Positions 1-6,759 of a stretch of 64,000 bases of DNA are shown here, piece by piece. Location: positions 930,001 to 994,000 of the forward strand of contig JAIOUW010000002.1 in the NCBI GenBank assembly GCA_019931105.1, read 5' to 3'. Position 1 is the first letter of the stretch. Each line of letters opens with the position of its first letter. Under the pieces are notes generated by a model. The model saw only the letters and a list, made by a program, of their open reading frames with translations, was not told where the DNA came from and made no database searches. This DNA is from Flavobacteriaceae bacterium NBU2977. Its GTDB lineage: Bacteria > Bacteroidota > Bacteroidia > Flavobacteriales > Flavobacteriaceae. Position numbers and translations under genes: made by a program.

Positions 1-480
1 AACCTTATCCAGTTTTTGTTGTTGAACCTCTCTGACCGTTGTCATGCCCAATTGCCTTGCTACCTTTTCGGCGGCTAGTTGGCTCCGTTTTCCGATAAAG
101 TTGTCCTTATACGCCTTTCCTTCAAAGTTTATGCGGTTTACATACAAATGGATATGGATGTGGCTCATATTCCGATGAACAAATGCAATCGCCTGTCGTT
201 CCTGTAATTTCATTTCCTTTACGAATCGTTCCGTGATTTCTCTTAGTTCCCTTGTCTTTAATTCCCGGCCATCTTCTATGGTGGGACTCAGTACAAAACT
301 CAATGTATTCTTTTTGCACTTGTGGTTTTGCGATTGTATGACCTTGAATTCCTGTGTAATTTCCTTGGGGTCACCCCCAGACAGATGTTGCCGATACACT
401 ACTTCGGCATCCTTTTCATCGTTCCAACCGTACCCCATAGAAGCTCCGGTATGCGATATGGATTTCCCAAGACCTATCAT
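1..480 (-). CDS. Relaxase/mobilization nuclease (MOBP type), N-terminal part
   Basis: This is the DNA-nicking relaxase that starts transfer of a mobile element at oriT; the gene runs off the left edge, so only about 160 residues are visible. The reading frame from the ATG at 478-480 contains the metal-binding three-His signature HIHIHLYVNRIN near residues 115-126, preceded by FVHRNMS, as in MobA/BmgA-type relaxases of Bacteroidota. The start codon overlaps the stop of the upstream mobC gene (ATGA), so the two are translationally coupled. Family and role are established knowledge; completeness and activity cannot be judged because the C-terminal part is outside the window. Confidence 0.9.
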   Translation of the reverse strand, partial: MIGLGKSISHTGASMGYGWNDEKDAEVVYRQHLSGGDPKEITQEFKVIQSQNHKCKKNTLSFVLSPTIEDGRELKTRELREITERFVKEMKLQERQAIAFVHRNMSHIHIHLYVNRINFEGKAYKDNFIGKRSQLAAEKVARQLGMTTVREVQQQKLDKV

Positions 481-773
481 TTCTTGAAACCCAAAAGATG
501 TCTACGTATCTTATTTGCCAATTGCACTACTTCATCGGCCAGCTTCGGATTGCGCTTCCGGAACATATTTCCGATGCGTTTAAAGTTGAGTTCATACTTG
601 GCCAGCATCTTGTACATTTCGATCTGCTCCTTTGTAAAGCGTTCGATGATCCTGTCCTCAAATGCGGCACGGCGACAATACTCACTTATGGAAAGTCCGC
701 TCTTTTTGGCCTTGACCCTGAGCAGCTTCTTCTCATAAATGGAACATCGAAATTGTACGAACTCCTTTTTCAC
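477..773 (-). CDS. MobC-like relaxosome accessory protein
   Basis: A basic 98-residue protein of the plasmid-mobilization MobC family, which binds near oriT and assists the relaxase. The N-terminal part has a ribbon-helix-helix-like pattern (VQFRCSIYEKKLLRVKAKKS, then LSISEYCRRAAF), and the C-terminal half carries the Lys/Arg-rich helices with the NFKRIGNMFRKRNP stretch typical of MobC. The gene lies directly upstream of the relaxase with a 4-bp ATGA overlap, the usual mobC-mobA order. The non-coding stretch upstream holds a candidate oriT. Confidence 0.85.
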   Translation of the reverse strand: MKKEFVQFRCSIYEKKLLRVKAKKSGLSISEYCRRAAFEDRIIERFTKEQIEMYKMLAKYELNFKRIGNMFRKRNPKLADEVVQLANKIRRHLLGFKK

Positions 774-874
774 TTTTGGTATTTCTGGATATTATTTCCG
801 AGCATTTTTTTAATAGTCCTAATCGAGATTCTGTTTTAATTCACATATTGAAAACCCGATTGCTAGTTCCTATT

Positions 875-928
875 CTTTTGCGACCAACGGGAGCAAAAGC
901 GAGATTTGTCATGACAATGACACATCTC
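875..928. other. Candidate origin of transfer (inverted repeats upstream of mobC)
   Basis: The gene-free stretch 774-1038 in front of mobC contains a perfect 7-bp inverted repeat, CTTTTGC/GCAAAAG, separated by 11 bases (875-899). It is followed at once by GAGAT...ATCTC (901-928), which encloses the perfect 12-bp palindrome TTGTCATGACAA (906-917). In MOBP systems oriT usually lies just upstream of mobC-relaxase and is built from such repeats. The nick site is not identifiable, and the assignment is inferred from position and structure. Confidence 0.45.
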
Positions 929-1038
929 GAATTACTACTTACTAATAAATATTGGATACTATTTTCATTTTTAGTATTTCTGTATTCATATACTATTCTC
1001 AATCATTTTCTCGATTAAAAATTGATATCGGTATTGAA

Positions 1039-1335
1039 TTATTTTTTCTTCTTTTCAGGTGCAATTTTTTTATCGAACTCCCTATCCAAATAATCATCGG
1101 ATAGATTAGGTTCGCCCAACAGCCAAGCATCGATAATATCCTTATCGAAGAATTTCTGACGGATATGTTTGTTGCCGCCCATAGGTATCAACCGTAATTG
1201 AGTAAGTTTGTAAATCTTACTTTTTGAGAGTCCAGTATAGGCCACAAGGTCATCAACGTTCATCACTTTCTTTTGATGGGAAAGAAGCCCCTTGATATCC
1301 TTTAGGAGTTCTATCATGTCGTTTTCCGTTTCCAT
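1039..1335 (-). CDS. Helix-turn-helix (excisionase/MerR-like) DNA-binding protein
   Basis: A small HTH protein of the type often found beside mobilization genes in Bacteroidota elements. The core VMNVDDLVAYTGLSKSKIYKL followed by LIPMGGNKHIRQKFFDKDII matches the HTH_17/excisionase-like winged helix. I chose the ATG at 1333-1335 (METEND...) because residues encoded further upstream, back to 1395, do not resemble the family; the longer frame remains possible. The C-terminus is Lys-rich. It probably regulates transfer or excision of the element; the target is unknown. Confidence 0.7.
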   Translation of the reverse strand: METENDMIELLKDIKGLLSHQKKVMNVDDLVAYTGLSKSKIYKLTQLRLIPMGGNKHIRQKFFDKDIIDAWLLGEPNLSDDYLDREFDKKIAPEKKKK

Positions 1336-1453
1336 AATTTTCGCTTTTAATAGAGCCGCAATGCGGCCTACTTGTGTTACAAATGTGCGATGCAATGTAA
1401 ATGGATGATAGCAAATGGAAGGGCGAAAAGGGGAAATCTCCCCCTAAGATCTT

Positions 1454-2125
1454 TTAAATATCCCCCAAAAAGTCGAAGAACGAGTCTATAAGTTCTTCAG
1501 TTTCTCTTGTTAAGGGGTTTTTATTATAACTTTTTGAAAGCTTCTTGGCGAAAATCAACTCCCCTTTATTGTAGATTTTCTCGGAGCGTTCAAAAGTTGA
1601 TAGATGTAGTCCTTTTTTGAACGGCTTGAATTTTTCCAATATGTACTTTAGTTCGGCCTGAGTGCAATTGAAATGCAGCACGGATTCATGGTCTTCGAAA
1701 TCGTACACCAGCACATTGTAGAAATGTTCGAATTCGTTCCGGTTTTCGTCCAAAAATTCATTGTTAATCAATGAATTATATATTCTCCTGAGGATATATT
1801 CATTGAAATCCATATGTAAACCGACCAGTCTCATGGAAGGGTTCCTATATCGTTTTCTTAATTTGTCCTTATAGGCATCCGAAATCAGTATCCCGAATAC
1901 GGTAACGACAAATGCGATTATCGGAATCGAGGCCAACCAGAGCTTTCCATAATCTACATAAAGGTCATAGGCCATATATAGAAAGAACAGCCCGAAAAGG
2001 GTCATACCGAAGATGAAACCGTTGTTTCCCCTTTTCATAAAGGTGGCATAGTCATCGTTGACCTTGGTTTTCCTTTCGTTCAGGGCCACCAGCCAATCCG
2101 CGATATGATCGATAATCTTTTTCAA
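1454..2125 (-). CDS. Hypothetical protein with two transmembrane segments
   Basis: A 223-residue protein I do not recognise. Residues about 35-54 (FIFGMTLFGLFFLYMAY) and 63-82 (LWLASIPIIAFVVTVFGILI) form a transmembrane hairpin; the remaining 140 residues are charged and probably cytoplasmic. It is the only gene between the HTH protein and the toxin-antitoxin operon, and a copy of the ~168-bp structured repeat lies just upstream of its start. It is element cargo; a membrane effector of a defence or exclusion function is possible, but nothing in the sequence proves that. Confidence 0.6.
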   Translation of the reverse strand: MKKIIDHIADWLVALNERKTKVNDDYATFMKRGNNGFIFGMTLFGLFFLYMAYDLYVDYGKLWLASIPIIAFVVTVFGILISDAYKDKLRKRYRNPSMRLVGLHMDFNEYILRRIYNSLINNEFLDENRNEFEHFYNVLVYDFEDHESVLHFNCTQAELKYILEKFKPFKKGLHLSTFERSEKIYNKGELIFAKKLSKSYNKNPLTRETEELIDSFFDFLGDI

Positions 2126-2222
2126 TTTTCCTGGCTATTGATTTCAAGATAGTTAAAAAGGATTTGTGCTCTAAATGATTATCGATGGGATGCCAGATTA
2201 ACTGGACGGAAGTATCAAAAAG

Positions 2223-2390
2223 TTTTGTGGGCAGGGAGAAGAAAGGTCATGCGGCCTTTTGCTGCATGTGCTTTCGTGCGGCACCGAGGGTGTCGGGCAA
2301 GCTGTAGCGGAAAGACGACCGTTGCAGACTGGCGAAGCGTGTCCGCAAGGGGAGGATCGGAGCGGAAGGTCTGGCCGACTTCCGGAGGGG
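2223..2390. repeat. Structured repeat, copy 1 (hairpin-rich, ~168 bp)
   Basis: This non-coding segment recurs at 3797-3963, with clear base-by-base similarity over its full length and the best conservation in the second half. Both copies can fold into consecutive stems on the + strand: a CAA/TTG stem, TTGCRGAC/GTCCGCA, and CGGAAG/CTTCCG. The two copies bracket the toxin-antitoxin operon. It is much richer in G and C than its surroundings. Function unknown; a structured RNA or a recombination/transfer site is possible. Confidence 0.75.
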
Positions 2391-2421
2391 CTTAAGAACA
2401 TTAAGGATACTCGTAGGAACT

Positions 2422-3078
2422 TCAGGTGTTTTCGATGCGAAATGTTTCAAGGGCTTCCTCGATATCCTCCTTAATAAACTCCCAATACTTTCCCCGTAGG
2501 CAAATGGGATCGAAATCCTCATCGGCCCTTTCGAAATTGGTTAAATTTTCAAGTATCAAATTCCTATCATGGCCATAGGGGTATCGCCTTTGGTGCAATT
2601 CCAGCATCTCCCCTATTCCATAAACGGTAAGAAGTTCGTGCAGGTCCCAAAAGTCCTTTTTTCGTCCTTCCCGTTGCACTACATCCAATTTCATGGCAAT
2701 TATTTCTTCAACAGTGGCCATACGGATTCCGTCCTTGATTTTTACTGGAGCTATAAAACCATCGGTATGGAATACGTCCAACTTTATGGCGTTTTCCTTA
2801 TCCTTTCCAATGAGATAGGATTTTCCCATTCCAGGGAACAGTTCCCGGATATCGTCCACATATGGAAACTCTTTGTCCAAATAGTTATCGATGCTGTTAA
2901 AGTCAATGGATCCATAGGGCAAATCACTGAACAGGTCTATGTCCACCGATTCCCGATGACCCATCTGTAGACTCAGGGAAGTTCCACCGACCAATCGAAA
3001 ACCTTCAAATTCCTTTGCTCCCATTAATTTGACGAGGCTTTCTTTGAGCAGATTGTTTACGGTTTTGTAATGGAGCAA
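2422..3078 (-). CDS. AbiEii/AbiGii-type nucleotidyltransferase toxin
   Basis: A 218-residue nucleotidyltransferase-fold protein of the AbiEii toxin family, the toxic half of type IV-like toxin-antitoxin and abortive-infection modules. The signature LVGGTSLSLQMGHRESVDID (residues about 29-48) contains the GG(T)-(S)-L nucleotide-binding turn and the metal-binding D-x-D. A later helical segment has MATVEEIIAMKLDVVQREGR and KDFWDLHEL, typical of the family. The ATG is 10 bp downstream of the antitoxin stop, so the pair is one operon. Family members transfer nucleotides to tRNA or otherwise block growth; the target here is not visible. Confidence 0.85.
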   Translation of the reverse strand: MLHYKTVNNLLKESLVKLMGAKEFEGFRLVGGTSLSLQMGHRESVDIDLFSDLPYGSIDFNSIDNYLDKEFPYVDDIRELFPGMGKSYLIGKDKENAIKLDVFHTDGFIAPVKIKDGIRMATVEEIIAMKLDVVQREGRKKDFWDLHELLTVYGIGEMLELHQRRYPYGHDRNLILENLTNFERADEDFDPICLRGKYWEFIKEDIEEALETFRIENT

Positions 3079-3088
3079 ATTAATGAGT

Positions 3089-3565
3089 TTAAGGTGAAGT
3101 TGTCATATCATTCATGGAGTTGGTGACCGCAGCAACCTTTTTTGCACCATAAAATCGAGAAATCTCATTTTTTTCCAGAGCATTACCACGTTCCAGGACG
3201 CGGCGAATAACCGCTTTGTATTTCCCTTTCCAATCGATTTTTTCGATATCCGTATCCCAGAAAAGGGATTTTCGCAAAATCGAAAAATCAGGTGTCCTCG
3301 TGTTCCGTCCCTCTTTCTCTTTCTTGATGTCATAAAAAGCCTGTAAGAGAACCAAACTACCTTCCTTCAGTCCTAGTTTACTCTCGATCTTAAGGGCCAA
3401 AGCCGTATTAAGGTCGCGCCGCTCATTGGTAATGGCATTAAGCGTCTGGGGATGTTCCCCAATGGACAGGGCAAAAGGGCGTTGCTTAAGGGACCGCTTT
3501 TTCAGTTCCCTTTTCAGCACCCTGCCCGGATGTATTCCCTTATATTTTTCGGCATACGCAATCAT
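3089..3565 (-). CDS. HigA-like XRE antitoxin with C-terminal DUF6922-like region
   Basis: The first gene of the toxin-antitoxin operon, 158 residues. Residues about 8-75 form a HigA-type helix-turn-helix (GIHPGRVLKRELKKRSLKQ, then ITNERRDLNTALALKIESKL). The C-terminal third, with SLFWDTDIEKIDWKGKYKAV and VLERGNALEKNEISRFYG, resembles the DUF6922-type extension often fused to partners of AbiEii toxins. It is expected to neutralise the downstream toxin and to repress the operon; a perfect palindrome lies 11 bp upstream of the start. Confidence 0.8.
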   Translation of the reverse strand: MIAYAEKYKGIHPGRVLKRELKKRSLKQRPFALSIGEHPQTLNAITNERRDLNTALALKIESKLGLKEGSLVLLQAFYDIKKEKEGRNTRTPDFSILRKSLFWDTDIEKIDWKGKYKAVIRRVLERGNALEKNEISRFYGAKKVAAVTNSMNDMTTSP

Positions 3566-3575
3566 GTTACAAATA

Positions 3576-3591
3576 TAAACAAATTTGTTTA
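3576..3591. promoter_or_regulatory. 16-bp palindromic operator upstream of the antitoxin gene
   Basis: TAAACAAATTTGTTTA is a perfect palindrome centred about 20 bp upstream of the antitoxin ATG. HigA-type antitoxins normally bind palindromes overlapping their own promoter, so this is the probable autoregulatory operator. The role is inferred from position. Confidence 0.6.
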
Positions 3592-3796
3592 CGTTTTATT
3601 GCAAGATGCATGCCGTTTTTAGTGGGTTTAACTTTTTTCAGGGATAACCTGACCAACGCAAAATGGTAAAATTGGACATTGCTATTTAGTTCCATTGGAT
3701 TATTTGGTCGATTAAAAGTTACCTTCATTTTCTGCACTTTCAGTTATCAGGTATATTTCAATCCCATACGCGTCGATAATCGGGCGGAAAATTAGG

Positions 3797-3963
3797 TTTT
3801 TGTGGAAAGGGAAAGGAAAGGTCAAGTGGCCCTTTTGCCAGTTGTGTTTTCGCTAGGCCCCGAGGATGTCGGGCAACCTGTAGCGGAAAGACGACCGTTG
3901 CGGACTGGCGAAGCGCGTCCGCATGGGGAGGATTGGAGCGGAAGGTTGACCGGCTTCCGGAGG
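3797..3963. repeat. Structured repeat, copy 2
   Basis: This is the second copy of the hairpin-rich repeat at 2223-2390, in the same orientation and upstream of the toxin-antitoxin operon. Stems here are cleaner than in copy 1: GCAAC/GTTGC, TGCGGAC/GTCCGCA and CGGAAG/CTTCCG are all perfect. Differences between copies often fall in loops. The short ORFs inside it are not conserved between copies, so it is not coding. The flanks 3592-3796 and 3964-4206 show no gene. Confidence 0.75.
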
Positions 3964-4206
3964 TTGACAACGTTTAAATATTTTTTGAAAATTACGCTTT
4001 TCAGTAAGGAAATTTTATCCAAACATAGTATCTTAGGAATTCTCTTACGAGAAACTTTCCCCCAAATAAAAATGCAAGAAGTATTATGCTATGGCCCCTG
4101 GGACTATGGATAGAACGTTTTTGATTAAATAACTAGAAATGCTGCATACGTTATTGAAAATTGGGGAATGGCAAAGCCAAAGAGAGAAACAAATTGGGAA
4201 ATTTTT

Positions 4207-4270
4207 TGAACCCCTGCCAAGATTCGAACTTGGAACCTGCACTTTCGTTAGTACTGCTCTATCCAATTAG
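4207..4270 (-). pseudogene. 3' remnant of a tRNA gene fused to the CRISPR array
   Basis: On the minus strand a tRNA 3' part is recognisable: D-loop AATTGGATAGAGC, a degenerate anticodon arm GTACT/AGTGC with only six loop bases, and a perfect T-arm CCAAG-TTCGAAT-CTTGG followed by CAGGGGT. The matching 5' acceptor strand (ACCCCTG) and the first D-stem strand are absent. Instead the sequence runs directly into a CRISPR repeat at CTATCCAATTAG. It cannot fold as a complete tRNA, and the anticodon cannot be assigned safely. Such 3' remnants are typical integrase attachment scars. Confidence 0.65.
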
Positions 4271-4506
4271 AAACTAGGATTGAAACTTCCGTTGACCAGA
4301 TAAATGAGGGCTTTGAGACTAGATTAAATACCTATCCAATTAGAAACTAGGATTGAAACAAAAACAAAAAATAAGATGGCCGAATTTTCACCAACATTAA
4401 ATACCTATCCAATTAGAAACTAGGATTGAAACTGCGCGACACTACCTATAAGATGGTAGAGGCCACCAAATTAAATACCTATCCAATTAGAAACTAGGAT
4501 TGAAAC
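4259..4506 (+). CRISPR. Small orphan CRISPR array (3 full repeats, 1 truncated, 3 spacers)
   Basis: Three identical 37-bp repeats lie at 4323-4359, 4396-4432 and 4470-4506. Each starts ATTAAATACC and ends GGATTGAAAC, and the spacing is regular. A fourth repeat (4259-4286) lacks its first nine bases and merges into a tRNA remnant. Spacers are 4287-4322 (36), 4360-4395 (36) and 4433-4469 (37 bp), with no similarity to each other. The terminal ATTGAAAC is the 8-nt crRNA 5' handle usual in type I-B/III systems, so transcription should be rightward, which means the leader-side end was lost. No cas gene is present in the window. Confidence 0.85.
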
Positions 4507-4518
4507 TGGCCAAAAAAA

Positions 4519-5775
4519 TCAATTATAAATAATAACCTCCTTTGCAGTTTTATTTCTTGACCGCATCGTTTCCATTAAATTCTGCATATCCTCCCCTACC
4601 TTTTTTTCAACCACCCTGGCATAGATTTGAGTAGTTGACAATTTGGTATGCCCTAAAAGCTTTGACACAGTTTCGATGGGTACACCGTTTGATAGTGTAA
4701 TCGCAGTTGCAAAGGTATGCCGCGCCGTATGAAAGGTCATCTTTTTGTGAATCCCACAGACTTTGGCAATATCCTTTAAGGTGCGGTTCATCATTTGGTT
4801 GCTATAAATGGGCAGCAATTTCCCCTGCTCCTTCAAGTCTTTTTCATCATGGTACTTTTCAATGATTTCCATGGCCCTTGGCAACAATGGAATCTTTAAA
4901 GGTTCATCGGTTTTGGTACGTTTGGTGTAGAGCCAATCATTACCGTCAATGCCCTTTACCAAATGATCCGCTTTCAGTTCCTGGACATCAACATAAGACA
5001 ATCCGGTATAACAGGCAAAAACGAAAAGGTCTTTGATACGTTCCACAGTAACATCCTTAAAAATGGTTTCCTCGATCAACCCCAAATCACGTTCGGTCAA
5101 ATACTGGCGTTCCACTTTTTCAAAACGCAGTTTAAAGTTGATGAAAGGGTCTTTTTCCAACCATTCCAGTTTTACGGCCAATCTTGACATCTTTTTCAGA
5201 CGTTCCATATGCTTCATCGTTCCGTTGTTGGCACAGCCCATCCGAGTAGCTGGTTTGTACTTTCTAATATATTGTTCAAAATCAACGATAAAACCATAAT
5301 TGAGTTTTTTAAGTGGTATGTCCTCCACTCCTCTTTCCTCCGTTAAAAACTCTTTGATACAACGTTCAGTACTATAGTAGTTTTTTATGGTGCCTTTTCT
5401 GAGAACAGCACTCATAGTAGTATTGTGATAGGTAATCAAATCCAATAGGCTTTTGCCCCTATCGTCTTCCTTCAAATACCTTGCCTTGACCGCTGCAGAG
5501 GTAATATCCACATCTTCCAGTAAAAGTTGCCGATGGGCCTCGTGCAGTCCGGTAAAAACCTGATCGAGATACTTGTTCAGTGAAATAACGTACTTGGAAA
5601 ATCCCTTCCCTCTTTTCCGTTTTTCGTCCCAAAGGGACGCCTCCAATTCCCGATTTAGACTGAATTCGGCTCTTTTGCCGTCTACTGTGACTCGGGCATA
5701 GAGTTTTAGTTTTCCTGTTTCCTTATTGAGCTTTCGGGTAACGAAAACGACTGATAATCTACTGTTTTCTAACAT
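4519..5775 (-). CDS. Tyrosine recombinase/integrase (IntDOT-like)
   Basis: A site-specific integrase of about 418 residues with an arm-binding N-terminal domain (VVFVTRKLNKETGKLKLYAR), a SAM-like core-binding domain and a C-terminal catalytic domain. Catalytic residues are visible as HTARHTFAT (His-x-x-Arg), LLGHTKLSTTQIYARV (His and nucleophile Tyr) and the beta-strand Lys in RTKTDEPLKI. The position of the first catalytic Arg is Ser (CYTGLSYVDV), as known for the CTnDOT integrase. I use the ATG at 5773-5775 (MLENSRL); a longer frame to 5817 begins with atypical sequence. It probably integrates and excises the element ending near tRNA-Pro. Confidence 0.9.
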   Translation of the reverse strand: MLENSRLSVVFVTRKLNKETGKLKLYARVTVDGKRAEFSLNRELEASLWDEKRKRGKGFSKYVISLNKYLDQVFTGLHEAHRQLLLEDVDITSAAVKARYLKEDDRGKSLLDLITYHNTTMSAVLRKGTIKNYYSTERCIKEFLTEERGVEDIPLKKLNYGFIVDFEQYIRKYKPATRMGCANNGTMKHMERLKKMSRLAVKLEWLEKDPFINFKLRFEKVERQYLTERDLGLIEETIFKDVTVERIKDLFVFACYTGLSYVDVQELKADHLVKGIDGNDWLYTKRTKTDEPLKIPLLPRAMEIIEKYHDEKDLKEQGKLLPIYSNQMMNRTLKDIAKVCGIHKKMTFHTARHTFATAITLSNGVPIETVSKLLGHTKLSTTQIYARVVEKKVGEDMQNLMETMRSRNKTAKEVIIYN

Positions 5776-5938
5776 GTTACATAGCTTTAAATTAGTGAAT
5801 AAAATGGCAAAAAACACAGGGTTAAATACCTTCTAAAGCTACTTCAATGTACAAAAAATACGATGGAGATCAATTCCCGATTTGGACACCAATGCGGTGT
5901 TTTTATATGGTTTCATGAGGTTTCATTTGGCACCCCAA

Positions 5939-5976
5939 AAAAACATAAAACGTTGCAAATCAGGTGATTTGCAACG
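5939..5976 (-). terminator. Rho-independent terminator behind tRNA-Pro
   Basis: A perfect 11-bp inverted repeat, CGTTGCAAATC/GATTTGCAACG with a 4-base loop (5951-5976), is followed on the minus strand by a T-rich run. It ends tRNA-Pro transcription, so native chromosome extends at least this far. The element boundary must then lie between the integrase start and here. Two GGTTTCAT direct repeats (5909-5926) in that gap may be integrase arm sites. Confidence 0.7.
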
Positions 5977-6003
5977 TCATGCAACTATATGAAAATAGTT
6001 AAG

Positions 6004-6078
6004 TCGGGGTGGCAGGATTCGAACCTGCGACCTCCTGCTCCCAAAGCAGGCGCGATAACCGGGCTACGCTACACCCCG
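6004..6078 (-). tRNA. tRNA-Pro (anticodon TGG)
   Basis: A complete cloverleaf on the minus strand: acceptor CGGGGTG/CACCCCG, anticodon arm CCTGC-TTTGGGA-GCAGG giving anticodon TGG, and T-arm GCAGG-TTCGAAT-CCTGC. CCA is not encoded. The upstream side carries a 117-bp tandem repeat whose units each repeat the tRNA 5' end. Confidence 0.95.
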
Positions 6079-6445
6079 ATACAGTTTATAAAACTGAAAA
6101 ACAAAATTTCAAAAAACCCATTTTCAAAAAACTACTTCTTAAAGTAGCCCGCCGGGCGGAGTTTAGACCGAGCGAAGTCGAGGTCCTACACCCCGATACA
6201 GTTTGTAAAACTGAAAAACAAAATTTCAAAAACCCCATTTTCAAAAAACTACTTCTTAAAGTAGCCCGCCGGGCGGAGTTTAGACCGAGCTAGTCGAGGT
6301 CCTACACCCCGATACAGTTTGTAAAACTGAAAAACAAAATTTCAAAAACCCCATTTTCAAAAAACTACTTCTTAAAGTAGACCGCCGGGCGGAGTTTAGA
6401 CCGAGCGAAGTCGAGGCCCTACACCCCGATACAGTTCATCAGAAC
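6071..6445. repeat. Tandem 117-bp repeat upstream of tRNA-Pro, carrying tRNA 5'-end stubs
   Basis: Three nearly identical units (6071-6187, 6188-6303, 6304-6420) plus a partial fourth. Each unit begins with ACACCCCGATACAGTTT, whose first bases are the complement of the tRNA-Pro 5' end. On the minus strand each also has a GC-rich palindrome around GCCCGCCGGGC and a CTACTT/AAGTAG hairpin followed by a T run, resembling a terminator. Units thus look like promoter, tRNA stub and terminator blocks left by unequal recombination between tRNA copies. The stretch 6446-6553 holds a terminator and no gene. Confidence 0.85.
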
Positions 6446-6509
6446 TGAAAATTCAATATTTGTTCAAATAAGAACTTATAGCGGATTTATCCGCCCAAGC
6501 CTTAAAATC

Positions 6510-6548
6510 AAAATTTAAAAGCCCTCCTCCACATCCGTTTCGGAGGGC
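6510..6548 (-). terminator. Terminator behind tRNA-Ser
   Basis: GCCCTCC (6521-6527) pairs with GGAGGGC (6542-6548), and on the minus strand the stem is followed by TTTTAAATTTTG. It sits directly downstream of tRNA-Ser, so it most likely ends that transcript. Confidence 0.55.
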
Positions 6549-6553
6549 GAAGG

Positions 6554-6637
6554 CGGAGAGAATGGGACTCGAACCCATGCGACACTTGCGCGTCGACAGA
6601 TTAGCAATCTGCTCCGTTACCACTCCGGCACCTCTCC
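6554..6637 (-). tRNA. tRNA-Ser (anticodon GCT)
   Basis: A class II tRNA with a long variable arm. Acceptor GGAGAGG pairs with TCTCTCC, the anticodon arm is CAGAT-TGCTA-ATCTG with anticodon GCT, and the T-arm is ATGGG-TTCGAGT-CCCAT. It lies downstream of and in the same direction as the pgpH-like gene, but about 120 bp away, so it probably has its own promoter. Confidence 0.93.
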
Positions 6638-6759
6638 TATTATTTCAAATGAACATACCGCCAAAATCATAACGGCAAAATGCGGTTGCAAATGTACATT
6701 TTTCCCAAGCTATTAAGCAATAATTTATTTACTTTTTTTATTTCCCGAAAACGAAGTGC

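Noticed and set aside
2198-2522. Short ORFs within structured repeat copy 1, and similar ones at 3758-4113 in copy 2
   Set aside because: The frames are not conserved between the two copies and no start or codon pattern supports them; the shared signal is in hairpins.
4084-4266. Minus-strand ORF MDRAVLTKVQVPSSNLGRG
   Set aside because: It is the reading of a tRNA 3' half and its surroundings, not a protein gene.
4207-4270. Functional tRNA gene
   Set aside because: No 5' acceptor strand or first D-stem strand is present, and the anticodon loop has six bases; it is a remnant.
6009-6293. Plus-strand ORF beginning MAGFEPATSCSQSRRDNR
   Set aside because: This is the well-known false protein read through the complement of a tRNA gene and continues into the tandem repeat; tRNA-Pro explains it.
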